Both the position numbers and the translations under genes were made by a program. This document shows, piece by piece, positions 9,553 to 18,445 of a stretch of 64,000 bases of DNA. Position 1 is the first letter of the stretch. Every line of letters begins with the position of its first letter. This DNA comes from Acidipropionibacterium sp. GTDB lineage: Bacteria; Actinomycetota; Actinomycetes; Propionibacteriales; Propionibacteriaceae. A model generated the notes under the pieces. The model had not been told where the DNA came from. It saw only the letters and a list, made by a program, of their open reading frames with translations, and did no database searches. The stretch lies in the NCBI GenBank assembly GCA_022647765.1, contig JALCLH010000001.1, positions 353,480-417,479 of the forward strand, in the 5' to 3' direction.

Positions 9553-10515
9553 TCAGTAGTAGTAGGGGTACGCCGACCAGTCGGGAGCGCGATGTTCCAG
9601 GAAGGCGTCGCGGCCCTCCTGGGCCTCCTCGGTCATGTAGGCCAGGCGGGTCGCCTCCCCGGCGAAGGCCTGCTGTCCGGCGATGCCGTCGTCGACCATG
9701 TTGAAGGCGTACTTGAGCATCCGGATGGCCTGGGGAGAGCGCCGGGCCACGCTCAGCCCCATCTCGATCGCTGTGGTCTCCAGCTCGGCGTGCGGGACGG
9801 CCCGGTTGACCACCCCCCACCGCTCGGCCTGCTCGGCATCGTAGGTCTCGGCCAGGAAGAAGATCTCGCGGGCCTTCTTGTCGCCGATCTGGCGGGCCAG
9901 CAGGGCCGAGCCGTAGCCGGCGTCGAAGGATCCGACGTTGGCGTCGACCTGCTTGAAGCGGGCGTGCTCGAGGCTGGCCACCGCCAGATCGCAGACCACC
10001 ATCAGCGAGTGGCCGCCGCCGGTGGTCCAACCCGGAATCGCGGCGATCACCGGCTTCGGAGTGCTGCGGATCAGCCGCTGCACCTCCAGGATGTGCAGCC
10101 GTCCCAGCCTCCCCTTGGCCAGCCGCTGATGGCGGGCGTCGGTGGACATGTCCTCGTCTCCGGCCGCCTCGTTGGTCTCGTACTGGTAGCCGGCGGCGCC
10201 GCGGATGCGCTGGTCGCCGCCCGAGCAGAAGGCGTATCCGCCGTCGGCCGAGGGACCGTTGCCGGTGAGGATGACGGCGGCGACATCGGCGGAGCAGCGG
10301 GCGTGATCGAGGCTGCGGTACAGCTCATCGACGGTGTGCGGGCGGAAGGCGTTGCGGATCGCGGGACGGTCGAAGGCGATCCGCACCACCGGGAGGTCCT
10401 CCCCCTGCGAGGCGAGCCGGTGGTAGGTGATGTCGGTCAGCGCAGGCCCCGGGATCTCGACTGGGCGCCAGCGCTGCGGGTCGAAGGTGTCGGAGACGAA
10501 GGGCAAGCTGCTCAC
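9553..10515 (-). CDS. menB: 1,4-Dihydroxy-2-naphthoyl-CoA synthase (MenB)
   Basis: Crotonase-fold enzyme that closes the second ring of menaquinone from o-succinylbenzoyl-CoA. The oxyanion-hole loops AFCSGGDQRIRG and TTGGGHSLMVVCDLA are present, as are VGSFDAGYGSALLAR and the C-terminal helix ending SAYPYYY. The frame is intact at 320 residues. The start is GTG, which overlaps the TGA of the upstream rhomboid gene by four bases (GTGA). It is separated from menE by the toxin-antitoxin block. Confidence 0.93.
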   Translation of the reverse strand: MSSLPFVSDTFDPQRWRPVEIPGPALTDITYHRLASQGEDLPVVRIAFDRPAIRNAFRPHTVDELYRSLDHARCSADVAAVILTGNGPSADGGYAFCSGGDQRIRGAAGYQYETNEAAGDEDMSTDARHQRLAKGRLGRLHILEVQRLIRSTPKPVIAAIPGWTTGGGHSLMVVCDLAVASLEHARFKQVDANVGSFDAGYGSALLARQIGDKKAREIFFLAETYDAEQAERWGVVNRAVPHAELETTAIEMGLSVARRSPQAIRMLKYAFNMVDDGIAGQQAFAGEATRLAYMTEEAQEGRDAFLEHRAPDWSAYPYYY

Positions 10516-11144
10516 AGCCGCGAAGCTATCACCTTGCGCCGGGCCCGTTCGGCGCGTTCGGCGCGGGTCAGCCACCAGGCGGCCAGGACGCCGCCGATCG
10601 CTCCGCCGAGGTGCGCCTGCCAGGAGATGCCGGCCGCGCCGGGCAGCAGACCCCACAGCACCCCGCCGTAGACGAAGAACACGATGACGGCCAGCACGAT
10701 GTCGCCGAGATTGCGGGTGAACAGGCCCTTGACCAGCAGGAATGCCAGCCAGCCGAAGACGACGCCGGAGGCCCCGACGGTGACCGACGCCGGCGGTGAG
10801 AACAGCCAGACCGCCAGCCCGGAGCACACCGTGATGACGAACCCGGAGACCAGCCAGGTGCGCGTCGAGTCCAGCAGCACCAGCCATCCCAGCACCAGCA
10901 GCGGCAGCGTGTTGCTGAGCAGATGGGCCCAGCCGTGGTGCAGCCAGGGGGCGGTGAAGATCTGCCACAGCCCCTCGACGGACCTGGGGTGGATGCCCAG
11001 CGCGTCCAGGGCGCCGCCGGCGGCCATGTCGATGATCTCCAGGAGCCACATCATCGCCACCACCCCCGCCATCACTGCGGCGGAGCGGCCCGCCGGATTC
11101 GTGGTGCTGGGCAGTCGGGAAGGTCGGGTCTGGAGTTGGCTCAT
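10512..11144 (-). CDS. Rhomboid family intramembrane serine protease
   Basis: A 210-residue membrane protein with six hydrophobic segments. The rhomboid signature is complete: HHGWAHLLSN in TM2, the nucleophile in VGASGVVFG in TM4 and the catalytic His in WQAHLGGAIGG in TM6. It cleaves other membrane proteins within the bilayer; the substrate is unknown. A GGAGG ribosome site precedes the ATG. It is translationally coupled to menB, an unusual pairing whose meaning is unclear. Confidence 0.9.
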   Translation of the reverse strand: MSQLQTRPSRLPSTTNPAGRSAAVMAGVVAMMWLLEIIDMAAGGALDALGIHPRSVEGLWQIFTAPWLHHGWAHLLSNTLPLLVLGWLVLLDSTRTWLVSGFVITVCSGLAVWLFSPPASVTVGASGVVFGWLAFLLVKGLFTRNLGDIVLAVIVFFVYGGVLWGLLPGAAGISWQAHLGGAIGGVLAAWWLTRAERAERARRKVIASRL

Positions 11145-11230
11145 GCCTCCAGTGTCCGTGCCCGGTCAAAGACCTGCCCGGTCAACGACTCAGACCCTCA
11201 CGCCCACGGCGAACGAGTTGAGTGAATGCG

Positions 11231-11255
11231 ATCACAGCCGAGCCCGAACTGTGAT
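11231..11255 (+). promoter_or_regulatory. Inverted repeat upstream of acs
   Basis: ATCACAG (11231-11237) and CTGTGAT (11249-11255) form a perfect 7-bp inverted repeat with an 11-bp spacer, lying about 75 bp before the acs leader. It is a candidate regulator site. CRP/GlxR half-sites read TGTGA but normally face inward, so the identity of the regulator is open. Confidence 0.4.
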
Positions 11256-11305
11256 TTCCTCGATCTCGTCATGAAGGCCCAGGTGCCCGGTCGAGGAGGA
11301 CCGCC

Positions 11306-11335
11306 ATGGCGAATGAACTCAAGGAGGACGAATGA
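11306..11335 (+). CDS. Nine-codon leader ORF coupled to acs
   Basis: A short frame encoding MANELKEDE starts with ATG six bases after a strong GAGGAGG ribosome site. Its TGA overlaps the acs ATG by four bases (ATGA). The acs ribosome site AAGGAGG lies inside this leader. The arrangement suggests that translation of the leader affects acs initiation. The peptide has no run of a single amino acid that would suggest attenuation. It might also be a remnant of a former start. Confidence 0.5.
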   Translation: MANELKEDE

Positions 11336-13221
11336 CCGACGAGAACACCCTGGTCCCGCCACCCGACGAGGTGGTCGATCAGGCCAATGTCCAGGACTGG
11401 GAGGGACTGCTGGCCGCCGCGGGCGCCGACCCGGTGGCCTACTGGGAACAGGAGGCCGCCGAGCTGGAGTGGTCGAAGCCCTGGGATCGGGTGCTGGACG
11501 ACTCCAACGCCCCGTTCTACAAGTGGTTCACCGGGGCCCGCACCAATATCGTCACCAACGCCATCGACCGCCACCTCACCACCGCCCGGCGCAACAAGCT
11601 GGCGCTCATCTGGGTGGGGGAGGACACCTCGAAGGTGCGCACCTTCTCCTACTTCTCGCTCAACCGCGAGGTCGAGCAGATGGCCAACATCCTGCGCTCG
11701 ATGGGCGTCCAGAAGGGCGACGTCGTCACCATCTACCTGCCCCGCATCCCGGAGATCTACTTCGCGATGCTGGCCTGCGCCAAGATCGGCGCGGTCCACT
11801 CTGTGGTCTTCGCCGGCTACTCCTCGGAGGCCCTCAACGCCCGCATCGACGACTCGGAGTCCAGGGTCGTCATCACCGTCGACGGGTCGTGGGTCAACGG
11901 CGCGGTCTTCCCGATGAAGCAGATCGTCGACGAGGCGGTCCGCTTCTCACCGACCGTCGAGAACGTCATCGTGGTGCGCAACACCGGCTCCGAGGTGACG
12001 ATGGACCCGACCCGCGACCACTGGTACCACGAGCTGGCCCGGCTGCCGATCGCCCAGGGCCACTGCGCCACCGTCCAGGTGGACGCCGAGGATCCGCTGT
12101 TCATCCTCTACACCTCCGGGTCCACCGGCAAGCCGAAGGCCGCGGTGCACACCCACGGCGGCTATCAGGTGCATCTGTCCGCGACGATGAAGAACTGCCT
12201 GGACATCCACGAGGCCGACCGCTGGTGGTGCACCGCCGACCCGGGCTGGATCACCGGCACCTCCTATGTCATCTACGCTCCGCTGATCCGCGGCGCCACG
12301 TCGTTCATGGCCGAGGGCAGCCCGGTCTACCCCTACCCCGACGTCTGGTGGCAGCTGGTCGAGCACTACGGCATCAACGGCATGTTCACCGCGCCGACGG
12401 CGATCCGCACCCTGATGCGGTTCGGGGACGCCTGGGTCACCAAGCACGACATCTCGACCCTGCGCATCCTGGTGAGCGCCGGGGAGCCGCTCAACCCGGA
12501 GGCCTGGCGCTGGTTCCACGATGTGGTGGGCCGGAAGCGGTGCGCGGTGATCGACACCTGGTGGCAGACCGAGACCGGGGCGATGCAGCTCACCAGCCTG
12601 CCGGTGATGCCGAAGAAGCCGGGATCGGCGGGCCGGCCGATCCCCGGCCAGGCGGTGGCCGTGCTCGACGAGCAGGGCAACGAGGTGCCGCCGGGCACCG
12701 ATGGCTTCCTGGTGCTCAAGAATCCCTGGCCGTCGATGCTGAGAACCCTGTTCAAGGAGCCGGAGCGCTATGTCAGCACCTACTGGTCGAAATACCCGGG
12801 GATGTATCTCACCGGCGACTCGGCGCGGATCGACGAGGACGGCTTCGTCTGGATCATCGGCCGCACCGATGACGTCATCAAGGTCTCCGGCCACCGGATC
12901 GGCACCGCCGAGGTGGAGGCCGCGGTGGCCTCCCACCCCGCGGTCGCCGAGTGCGCGGCGATCGGCCTGCCGCACGAGGTGAAGGGCAACGCCATCCACG
13001 TCCTGGCGGTGCTCAACAAGGGATACGAGGGGTCCAACGAGCTGGTCGCCGACATCCGTCAGCACGTCTCGCAGACCCTCTCGCCGATCGCCAAGCCCGA
13101 CGTCGTCGAGTTCGTCGAGAAGCTGCCGAAGACCCGTTCGGGCAAGATTATGCGACGGGTGCTGAAGGCGCGGGCACTGGGGGAGGACGAGGGGGATCTG
13201 TCGACCCTCGAGAGCGACTGA
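11332..13221 (+). CDS. acs: Acetyl-CoA synthetase (AMP-forming)
   Basis: Activates acetate, and possibly propionate, to the CoA thioester at the cost of ATP to AMP. It has 629 residues. The N-terminal Acs domain (KPWDRVLDDSNAPFYKWF) is followed by the AMP-binding core with YTSGSTGKPK near residue 261, DTWWQTETG with the Trp that limits the acyl pocket, YLTGDSARIDEDG, and the C-terminal domain ending KTRSGKIMRR, whose lysine near 605 is the usual acetylation site. An AAGGAGG ribosome site precedes the ATG. It stands alone and is convergent with the glycosyltransferase, with a repeat pair in between. Confidence 0.93.
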   Translation: MTDENTLVPPPDEVVDQANVQDWEGLLAAAGADPVAYWEQEAAELEWSKPWDRVLDDSNAPFYKWFTGARTNIVTNAIDRHLTTARRNKLALIWVGEDTSKVRTFSYFSLNREVEQMANILRSMGVQKGDVVTIYLPRIPEIYFAMLACAKIGAVHSVVFAGYSSEALNARIDDSESRVVITVDGSWVNGAVFPMKQIVDEAVRFSPTVENVIVVRNTGSEVTMDPTRDHWYHELARLPIAQGHCATVQVDAEDPLFILYTSGSTGKPKAAVHTHGGYQVHLSATMKNCLDIHEADRWWCTADPGWITGTSYVIYAPLIRGATSFMAEGSPVYPYPDVWWQLVEHYGINGMFTAPTAIRTLMRFGDAWVTKHDISTLRILVSAGEPLNPEAWRWFHDVVGRKRCAVIDTWWQTETGAMQLTSLPVMPKKPGSAGRPIPGQAVAVLDEQGNEVPPGTDGFLVLKNPWPSMLRTLFKEPERYVSTYWSKYPGMYLTGDSARIDEDGFVWIIGRTDDVIKVSGHRIGTAEVEAAVASHPAVAECAAIGLPHEVKGNAIHVLAVLNKGYEGSNELVADIRQHVSQTLSPIAKPDVVEFVEKLPKTRSGKIMRRVLKARALGEDEGDLSTLESD

Positions 13222-13239
13222 GACTCCTCGGCCTTTCCC

Positions 13240-13397
13240 CGAATCCGGCCACATGCAGGCCGGCGTCCGGATTATCCAGACGCCGACCAGCATGTGGCCG
13301 CTTTCAGGAGGAGGGTTCGGGATCTTCCCCTGAAACTGGCCATATGTCGGACGGCCTGCGGATAGTGCGCAGCGCGCCTCGCATGTGGCCGTTTTCA
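13240..13397. repeat. Composite palindromic repeat, copy 1 (two 67-bp units)
   Basis: Two units of 67 bp (13240-13306 and 13331-13397) are separated by 24 bp. Each has 16-bp imperfect terminal inverted arms of the form TGAAANNGGCCACATG and CATGTGGCCNNTTTCA around a 35-bp spacer, with a central GGATA element. The same 67-24-67 layout recurs at 49436-49593. It lies between the convergent acs and glycosyltransferase genes. It resembles REP/BIME elements of other bacteria in design, but the sequence is not one I know. Confidence 0.75.
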
Positions 13398-13400
13398 GAG

Positions 13401-14507
13401 CTATTCGGGTTCATGTGTGCACACCCGGCCGGACAGCACCGCCCGGTAGATCTCCACGGTGCGCTCCACCATCGTCTCGGCGCGGAAAAGGGAGGCGTGG
13501 CGAGCCTTGGCAGTCCGGGAGTAGCGATCCCGGACCGCTGAGTCGCCAAGCAGCCGGTCGATCTCGGCGGCCAGGGCGACCGGGTCATCGGGCGGCACCA
13601 GGCTCCCGGCCGACCCTTCGCCGAGCACCCAGGGAAGTCCACCGACCGCCGAGGCGATGACCGGGACGCCGCTGGCCATGGCCTCCATCGCCACCAGGCT
13701 CGCCGCTTCCCCGCGCGATGGCACCAGCGCGAGATCCGCGCCGGCGGCGCGGCTCAGCGCTCCCGACACTGATCCGTAGAACTCGACCCGGGACTCCAGC
13801 TGCAGCTCGGCGACCATTCGCCTCAACAGGGTCTCGTCGGGCCCCGTCCCGACCACATGGAGGGTGGCATCGGGACGGCACCGCGCGACGAGGGCGAATG
13901 CGAGCAGGGCGGTGTCGTCCCCCTTCTCCGGGGACAGCCGGCCGCAGTACAGCACATCGGGCCCGGCGCCGGACCTCAGCCGGAAGCCGGTGTCGGGAGG
14001 GACGTCGACGCCGTTGGGCACCAGATGAACCGGTTGCGCGGCGCCCAGGAAGTCGCTGAGCCCCTCGCGAATCGGTTCGGCGACGGCGATGAGATGCGGC
14101 AGCCCGCCGCCCAGGCTGGCGGTCCGGATGAAAGGGTCCACGGGCGTGAACATGTGCTGGGTATAGATCTGGGGAACGCCCAGCCGATGCGACACCGCGC
14201 GGCCAGCGAATCCGGCGTGCATGAGATGGGAGTGGATCAGATCGGGCGCCCAGTCGCCGAGTGTCCGCGCGAGGGCATCGGCGGCGGAGTCCGGGTCGCC
14301 GGCCCATTGCAGTCCCAGGCTCTCGTCGACGATCATGGCCGCCCCGCTCCTGCGAGACCGGTCTGTCAACACGCCGTCGGATGCGGCCACCACCATCACA
14401 TCGAGCCCCATGGCCACCTGGTAGGCGACTTGCAGGGCAACGTGGGAGACCGTTCCGCCGGTGGTGGGACCGCACTGGACGAGGTGCGCCACTCGGATTC
14501 TCGACAT
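13401..14507 (-). CDS. Glycosyltransferase family 4 protein
   Basis: A 368-residue GT-B fold retaining glycosyltransferase. The N-terminal domain has the glycine-rich loop CGPTTGGTVSH. The C-terminal half has the nucleotide-sugar domain VLYCGRLSPEKG and the donor-site region SRGEAASLVAMEAMASGVPVI, with the two glutamates of the E-x7-E motif in recognisable form. The ATG at 14507 follows a TATCGT box. No polysaccharide genes are nearby, so acceptor and sugar cannot be assigned. Confidence 0.85.
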   Translation of the reverse strand: MSRIRVAHLVQCGPTTGGTVSHVALQVAYQVAMGLDVMVVAASDGVLTDRSRRSGAAMIVDESLGLQWAGDPDSAADALARTLGDWAPDLIHSHLMHAGFAGRAVSHRLGVPQIYTQHMFTPVDPFIRTASLGGGLPHLIAVAEPIREGLSDFLGAAQPVHLVPNGVDVPPDTGFRLRSGAGPDVLYCGRLSPEKGDDTALLAFALVARCRPDATLHVVGTGPDETLLRRMVAELQLESRVEFYGSVSGALSRAAGADLALVPSRGEAASLVAMEAMASGVPVIASAVGGLPWVLGEGSAGSLVPPDDPVALAAEIDRLLGDSAVRDRYSRTAKARHASLFRAETMVERTVEIYRAVLSGRVCTHEPE

Positions 14508-14514
14508 GGCCGAA

Positions 14515-14520
14515 ACGATA
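14515..14520 (-). promoter_or_regulatory. Leaderless -10 box for the glycosyltransferase
   Basis: On the minus strand TATCGT ends 7 nt before ATG 14507, with no ribosome site between, so translation probably starts at the transcript 5' end. Confidence 0.45.
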
Positions 14521-14600
14521 TCTGCCCGTGGTAGTTGTACTGTCACCATGGCATTCGCTCAAATCGGGACTTCTCCAGGAGCTGGCGTCAGGACATGGAT

Positions 14601-14616
14601 TTATACCGGTTATACT
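14601..14616 (+). promoter_or_regulatory. Promoter/operator of the RHH-MazF pair
   Basis: TTATAC occurs twice 9 bp apart (14601 and 14610). The second copy contains TATACT (14611-14616), a near-perfect -10 box ending 6 nt before the antitoxin ATG. The doubled half-site is a plausible operator for a ribbon-helix-helix dimer pair, and the spacing implies a leaderless transcript. Confidence 0.55.
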
Positions 14617-14622
14617 TATGGC

Positions 14623-14856
14623 ATGAAGACCGCGATCTCTGTCCCCGATGACGTGTTCCACGAGGCCGACCGCGCCGCGGAGCGCCTCGGCTGGAGCCGT
14701 TCCCAGTTGTACACGCGAGCCGTGACCGAGTTCCTCGCCGGGCAGGGCGCCGACCCGGTGACCCAGGCTCTGGACGCCCTTGCCGACGAGCTGCCCTCCG
14801 AGACCGCTCCCGCCGCCGGGCGGGCGCTCATCGACTCGGGAGCATGGCAGTGGTGA
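14623..14856 (+). CDS. Ribbon-helix-helix antitoxin (MazE-like)
   Basis: A 77-residue protein whose first 45 residues are a ribbon-helix-helix DNA-binding domain (MKTAISVPDDVFHEAD, then AAERLGWSRSQLYTRAV). The remaining acidic tail is the likely toxin-binding part. The 3' end overlaps the toxin gene by 13 bases, typical of type II pairs. It should act as antitoxin and autorepressor. Confidence 0.85.
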   Translation: MKTAISVPDDVFHEADRAAERLGWSRSQLYTRAVTEFLAGQGADPVTQALDALADELPSETAPAAGRALIDSGAWQW

Positions 14857-15191
14857 GCCGGGGCGAGGTCTGGTGGGTCGATTTCGGCGAGCCGCTCGGC
14901 TCCGAGCCGGGCTATCGAAGACCGGCCCTCATCGTCTCCTCCGACCGGTTCAACCGATCTCGCATCTCCACGGTCATCGTCACCGCAATCACCAGCAGTC
15001 TGCGTCTGGCGGCGGCTCCGGGCAACGTCGAGCTGGAGGCCGGCGAGGCGGGGCTTCCCAAGGACTGCGTGGTCAATGTCTCCCAGACCCTGGTGATCGA
15101 TCGCTCCCGCCTCGCCCAGCCTGCCGGTCTGCTCGAGCCGCACCTCATGAGCCGGGTCGACGACGGCCTGCGCCTGGTTCTGGCGCTCTGA
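14844..15191 (+). CDS. mazF: MazF/PemK-type endoribonuclease toxin
   Basis: A 115-residue member of the MazF/PemK family of mRNA interferases. It has the N-terminal SRGEVWWVDFGEPLGSEPGYRRPALIVSSD, seen as the conserved GEVWWVDF and RRPALIVS blocks, followed by STVIVTAITS and the C-terminal LPKDCVVNVSQTLVID. The ATG overlaps the antitoxin 3' end. Its stop codon meets that of the minus-strand ABC permease in a shared TGATCA. Confidence 0.88.
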   Translation: MAVVSRGEVWWVDFGEPLGSEPGYRRPALIVSSDRFNRSRISTVIVTAITSSLRLAAAPGNVELEAGEAGLPKDCVVNVSQTLVIDRSRLAQPAGLLEPHLMSRVDDGLRLVLAL

Positions 15192-16803
15192 TCACGCCGG
15201 GATGTCGCGGCTGCGGAAGCCCACCAGACCCAGCATGACCAGGACCGCGGCGATCGCGGTCTCGATCAGGAACGGCGTCCAGTCCATGGTGTCGCGGGGC
15301 AGGAAGGACAGATACCCCCACGGCTGGAGCTTCACCGCCCACCCCGGCAGGTCGACCAGAGCGGCGAACCAGGTGGTGAACAGGGACCAGCCGATCACCA
15401 CCCACACCAGGTTGAACAGCCTGGGCAGCCACCCCAGCAGGATCATCGCGATCCCGCAGATCAGCAACATCCCCGGCGCCAGGGCGGCCGCCGAGCGGGC
15501 GTACTGGCCGATCATGGCGCCATCGCCGCCCGCACGGACCTGAGCCATCGGAAGCAGCGCCCCGACGCCGATCATCAGAACGACCGGTGCCACCAGCGCC
15601 CAGACCAGGTGGGAGGCTGCGGCCCGCCATCGGCTCACCGCCGTCGCCAGCATCGGTTCGAGATGGCCGTGGGTCTCCTCCCGGCGCAGATGGCCGAGCA
15701 GAACGGCCGCCATCGCCCCGGCGATCCCGGCGAGGATGCCGAGCATCGCGACATAGATGGAGATCTCGAAGTCGCGAGACCCGCCCATCTTGGTGAGCAT
15801 GGCCGCGACCTGCGGATTCTTGGCCAGCGAGTCGCCGGTCTGGCTGACGATCGAGCCGGTGCCGACCGCCCCGACCAGCAGGCCGATGGTCCAGCCGATC
15901 AGGCCGTTGCGCTGCAGCCGCCAGGCCAGTCCGAAGGGCCCGGCGAGCAGTCCCGGACGGCGGTTGCCGGACCGGGACGGGACGGCCCGCAGCCCGGCGC
16001 CGTGATCGCGAGCCGATTCCAGCCGCAGCGCCAGCGCCGACAGGACGACGAACAGGCCGACCGGCAGGACGGCCACCCACCAGCGCTCGCCGGACCACGG
16101 CCGGATCAGCAGCCCCCACTCCAGCGGAACGAGCCAGCGCAGCCAGGCGTAGCCGGAGTCCGGGCCCGCCCCGTCGATCATCATCCGGACCAGGAACATG
16201 CCTCCGAAGACGACGCCGACGGTCCACGCCCGGGCGGTTCTGGCGCTCTCGAAGACCTGGGCCAGGACCTGCACCGGGGCCGGCGACCACCACGGCGCAG
16301 CAGAACAGGGCCAGCCCGCCGGCCAGCGAACCGGTCACCCCCAGGCCCACGGCCATGCAGCCCACGGCGGTCAGGACACCCGCTGCCAGCGAACCCAGCA
16401 GACATTCCAGCAGGGCCGCCATCAGGGGCGCGTGACGCCCCACCGCGCCGGCCCGGACGAGCTCCAGCCGGCCGGCCTCCTCCTCGGCGCGGGTCGACCG
16501 GATGATCGCGAAACCGGCCATCATCCCGGCGAACATGGCGGTGAATCCACCCGCCCGCCAGAACGTGAAGCCGCCCTTGGTGTAGATGTCGAAGACCGGG
16601 CCGAGCAGCGCCTGCATCGCCGGGTTGGCGGCCAGCGGAGCCAGCGTGACGCGGGGGTCGGAGCCGGCCGGGATGAGCTCGTCGTACTTCGCGGCGGTCA
16701 GCACCGGCATCGACGCCAGCGCGATCGACCAGCACACCCAGAACAGCCGGTCGCGCCGCAGCCCGGCGCGCAGGCACAGGCCGGAGCCGGTGAGGGTGCT
16801 CAT
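15192..16803 (-). CDS. ABC exporter membrane subunit (polyketide-exporter type), frameshifted
   Basis: Integral membrane partner of the ATPase upstream, of the kind annotated as exporter of polyketide antibiotics. About twelve hydrophobic segments form two halves; [13 protein letters not shown] in the middle is characteristic. A +1 shift within 16276-16283 splits the gene; removing one base gives [14 protein letters not shown] and a protein of 536 residues, the usual length. The ATG overlaps the ATPase stop (ATGA). Substrate is unknown; with a TetR repressor it is likely a drug or toxic-compound efflux pump. Confidence 0.82.
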
Positions 16804-17705
16804 CGTGCGACCTCCGCATCGGGCTCCGAGTAGTGGCTGAGGAAGAGCTCCTCCAGGCTCGGCGGGGTCGAGGTCAGCGACCGCACCCCGTATCGGCTCA
16901 GAGCCGCCAGCAACCCGTCGAGGGAGTCGGCGTCCACATGAGCGCGCACGGTGGTGCCCTCGACGACCAGGTCGTGCAGCCCGGGCAGCTGCTCCAGGCC
17001 GGTGGGCTCGTCGGCCAGCTCGGCGACGACGTCGAGCCGATGGAGGTGGCGCAGCTGCGCCAGGGTGCCGGTCTCGACGATGCGCCCGGACCGGATGATC
17101 GAGACCGAGTCGCACAGCTTCTCCACCTCCGACAGGATGTGGCTGGAGAGCAGGACGGTGCGGCCCTGGCCGGCCTCCTCCCTGATGAGATCGGTAAAGG
17201 TGCGTTCCATCAGGGGATCGAGCCCCGAGGTCGGCTCGTCGAGCAGCAGCAGCTCGGCGTCGCTGGCCAGCGCGGCGATGAGCGCGACCTTCTGCCGGTT
17301 GCCCTTCGAGTAGGCCCGCGCCCGGCGGCGCGGGTCCAGGGAGAACCTCTCGATGAGGTCGTCTCGGCGCGCGGAGTCGATCCCGCCGCGGGCCCTGCCC
17401 AGCAGATCGATGGCCTCGCCGCCGGTGAGGTTCGGCCACAGGTTCACATCGCCGGGCACATAGGCCAGCCGACGATGGAGCTCGGGGGCCTGGGACCAGG
17501 GATCCCCGTCCAGCAGCCGGACGGCCCCCGAGTCGGCGCGGATCAGCCCGAGCAGCACCCGGATGGTGGTGGATTTCCCGGCGCCGTTGGGTCCGAGGAA
17601 GCCCCGGACCGATCCGGTCGGCACGGCGAGGTCGAGCCCGTCGAGGGCCCGGACCTTCCCGAAGGTCTTGACCAGGCCTTCGATCTGAATTGCGGTCGCA
17701 GTCAT
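16800..17705 (-). CDS. ABC exporter ATP-binding subunit
   Basis: A 301-residue ATPase with Walker [10 protein letters not shown] near residue 40, the signature YSKGNRQKV (an atypical form of LSGGQ seen in this subfamily), Walker [14 protein letters not shown], and the switch His in [11 protein letters not shown]. The C-terminal 80 residues are a DrrA-like extension. It overlaps the TetR gene before it and the permease after it by four bases each, so the three form one coupled operon. Confidence 0.9.
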   Translation of the reverse strand: MTATAIQIEGLVKTFGKVRALDGLDLAVPTGSVRGFLGPNGAGKSTTIRVLLGLIRADSGAVRLLDGDPWSQAPELHRRLAYVPGDVNLWPNLTGGEAIDLLGRARGGIDSARRDDLIERFSLDPRRRARAYSKGNRQKVALIAALASDAELLLLDEPTSGLDPLMERTFTDLIREEAGQGRTVLLSSHILSEVEKLCDSVSIIRSGRIVETGTLAQLRHLHRLDVVAELADEPTGLEQLPGLHDLVVEGTTVRAHVDADSLDGLLAALSRYGVRSLTSTPPSLEELFLSHYSEPDAEVAR

Positions 17706-18361
17706 GTGTTCGACTCCTTGTGATCGGAGGGTTCGATGACACTTCGCAGCATGTCGGTGAACGACGCGGACAGCAGACCGCGGCTGAGCAGCTCGGTGGT
17801 GACGACGGCGTAGCGCCGCATCACGTCGGGATCGGAGATGTGCTGGCCGCCCAGTTGCCGGGCGAACAGGTCGCCGAGCATCTGCAGGCCCGCGGCCCAG
17901 GCCGCGAACACGGCGATCGCCGCCTGGCGATCCTCTGGGAGGCTGAGCAGCCCCTGCTGCTCGGCCTCGGTGAGCATCTCGTCGCTGAGCGAGCAGAACA
18001 GCCGGTAGACCCGCTCGGCCCCCTCGCCACCGCCGCGCAGGCACTGGACGAGGTAGGCGAGAACGGGCTGCAGATCGGGATGATCCGCCATGAACCGTTC
18101 CAGGGTGGGCATCGGCCCGGAGCCCTTGAGATAGACCCGTTCCTCGGCGAACAGCCGATAGGCGTAGTCGTCGCAGGCCTGCCGCAGGTCGTTCTTGCTG
18201 CCGAAGTGGTGAATGACGAGACCGGGGGAGACGCCGGCGCGTGTGGCGATCTGGCGGATCGTCGTCTGGTCGAAGCCCTGTTGGCCGAACAGTTCCAGAG
18301 CCGCCAGTCGGATACGCGCCTGGGGCAGGAGATCGGCAGGGTTTGAACTCACATTCAACAT
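17702..18361 (-). CDS. TetR family repressor of the ABC exporter operon
   Basis: A 219-residue regulator with the N-terminal helix-turn-helix ([24 protein letters not shown]) and a C-terminal ligand-binding domain. ATG 18361 lies between two operator dyads; a TTG at 18388 and a GTG at 18352 are alternative starts. Its stop overlaps the ATPase start (ATGA). Position and operators indicate it represses its own operon until an exported compound binds. Confidence 0.87.
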   Translation of the reverse strand: MLNVSSNPADLLPQARIRLAALELFGQQGFDQTTIRQIATRAGVSPGLVIHHFGSKNDLRQACDDYAYRLFAEERVYLKGSGPMPTLERFMADHPDLQPVLAYLVQCLRGGGEGAERVYRLFCSLSDEMLTEAEQQGLLSLPEDRQAAIAVFAAWAAGLQMLGDLFARQLGGQHISDPDVMRRYAVVTTELLSRGLLSASFTDMLRSVIEPSDHKESNT

Positions 18362-18378
18362 GTTGAACCTGTGTTCAA
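18343..18378 (-). promoter_or_regulatory. Double TetR operator and promoter
   Basis: Two dyads of the form TTGAA-N6-TTCAA lie at 18343-18358 and 18363-18378, their centres 20 bp apart. Between them the halves form the perfect palindrome TTCAACATGTTGAA. Just upstream on the minus strand is a perfect -35 box, TTGACA (18388-18383). Binding of two dimers would cover the promoter and the start codon. Confidence 0.7.
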
Positions 18379-18445
18379 CCGATGTCAAGGGTTCTTCCGG
18401 CCGACGCCGCCCCGGGCTCGCTCGCGTCCCAGGATCAGATCCGCG

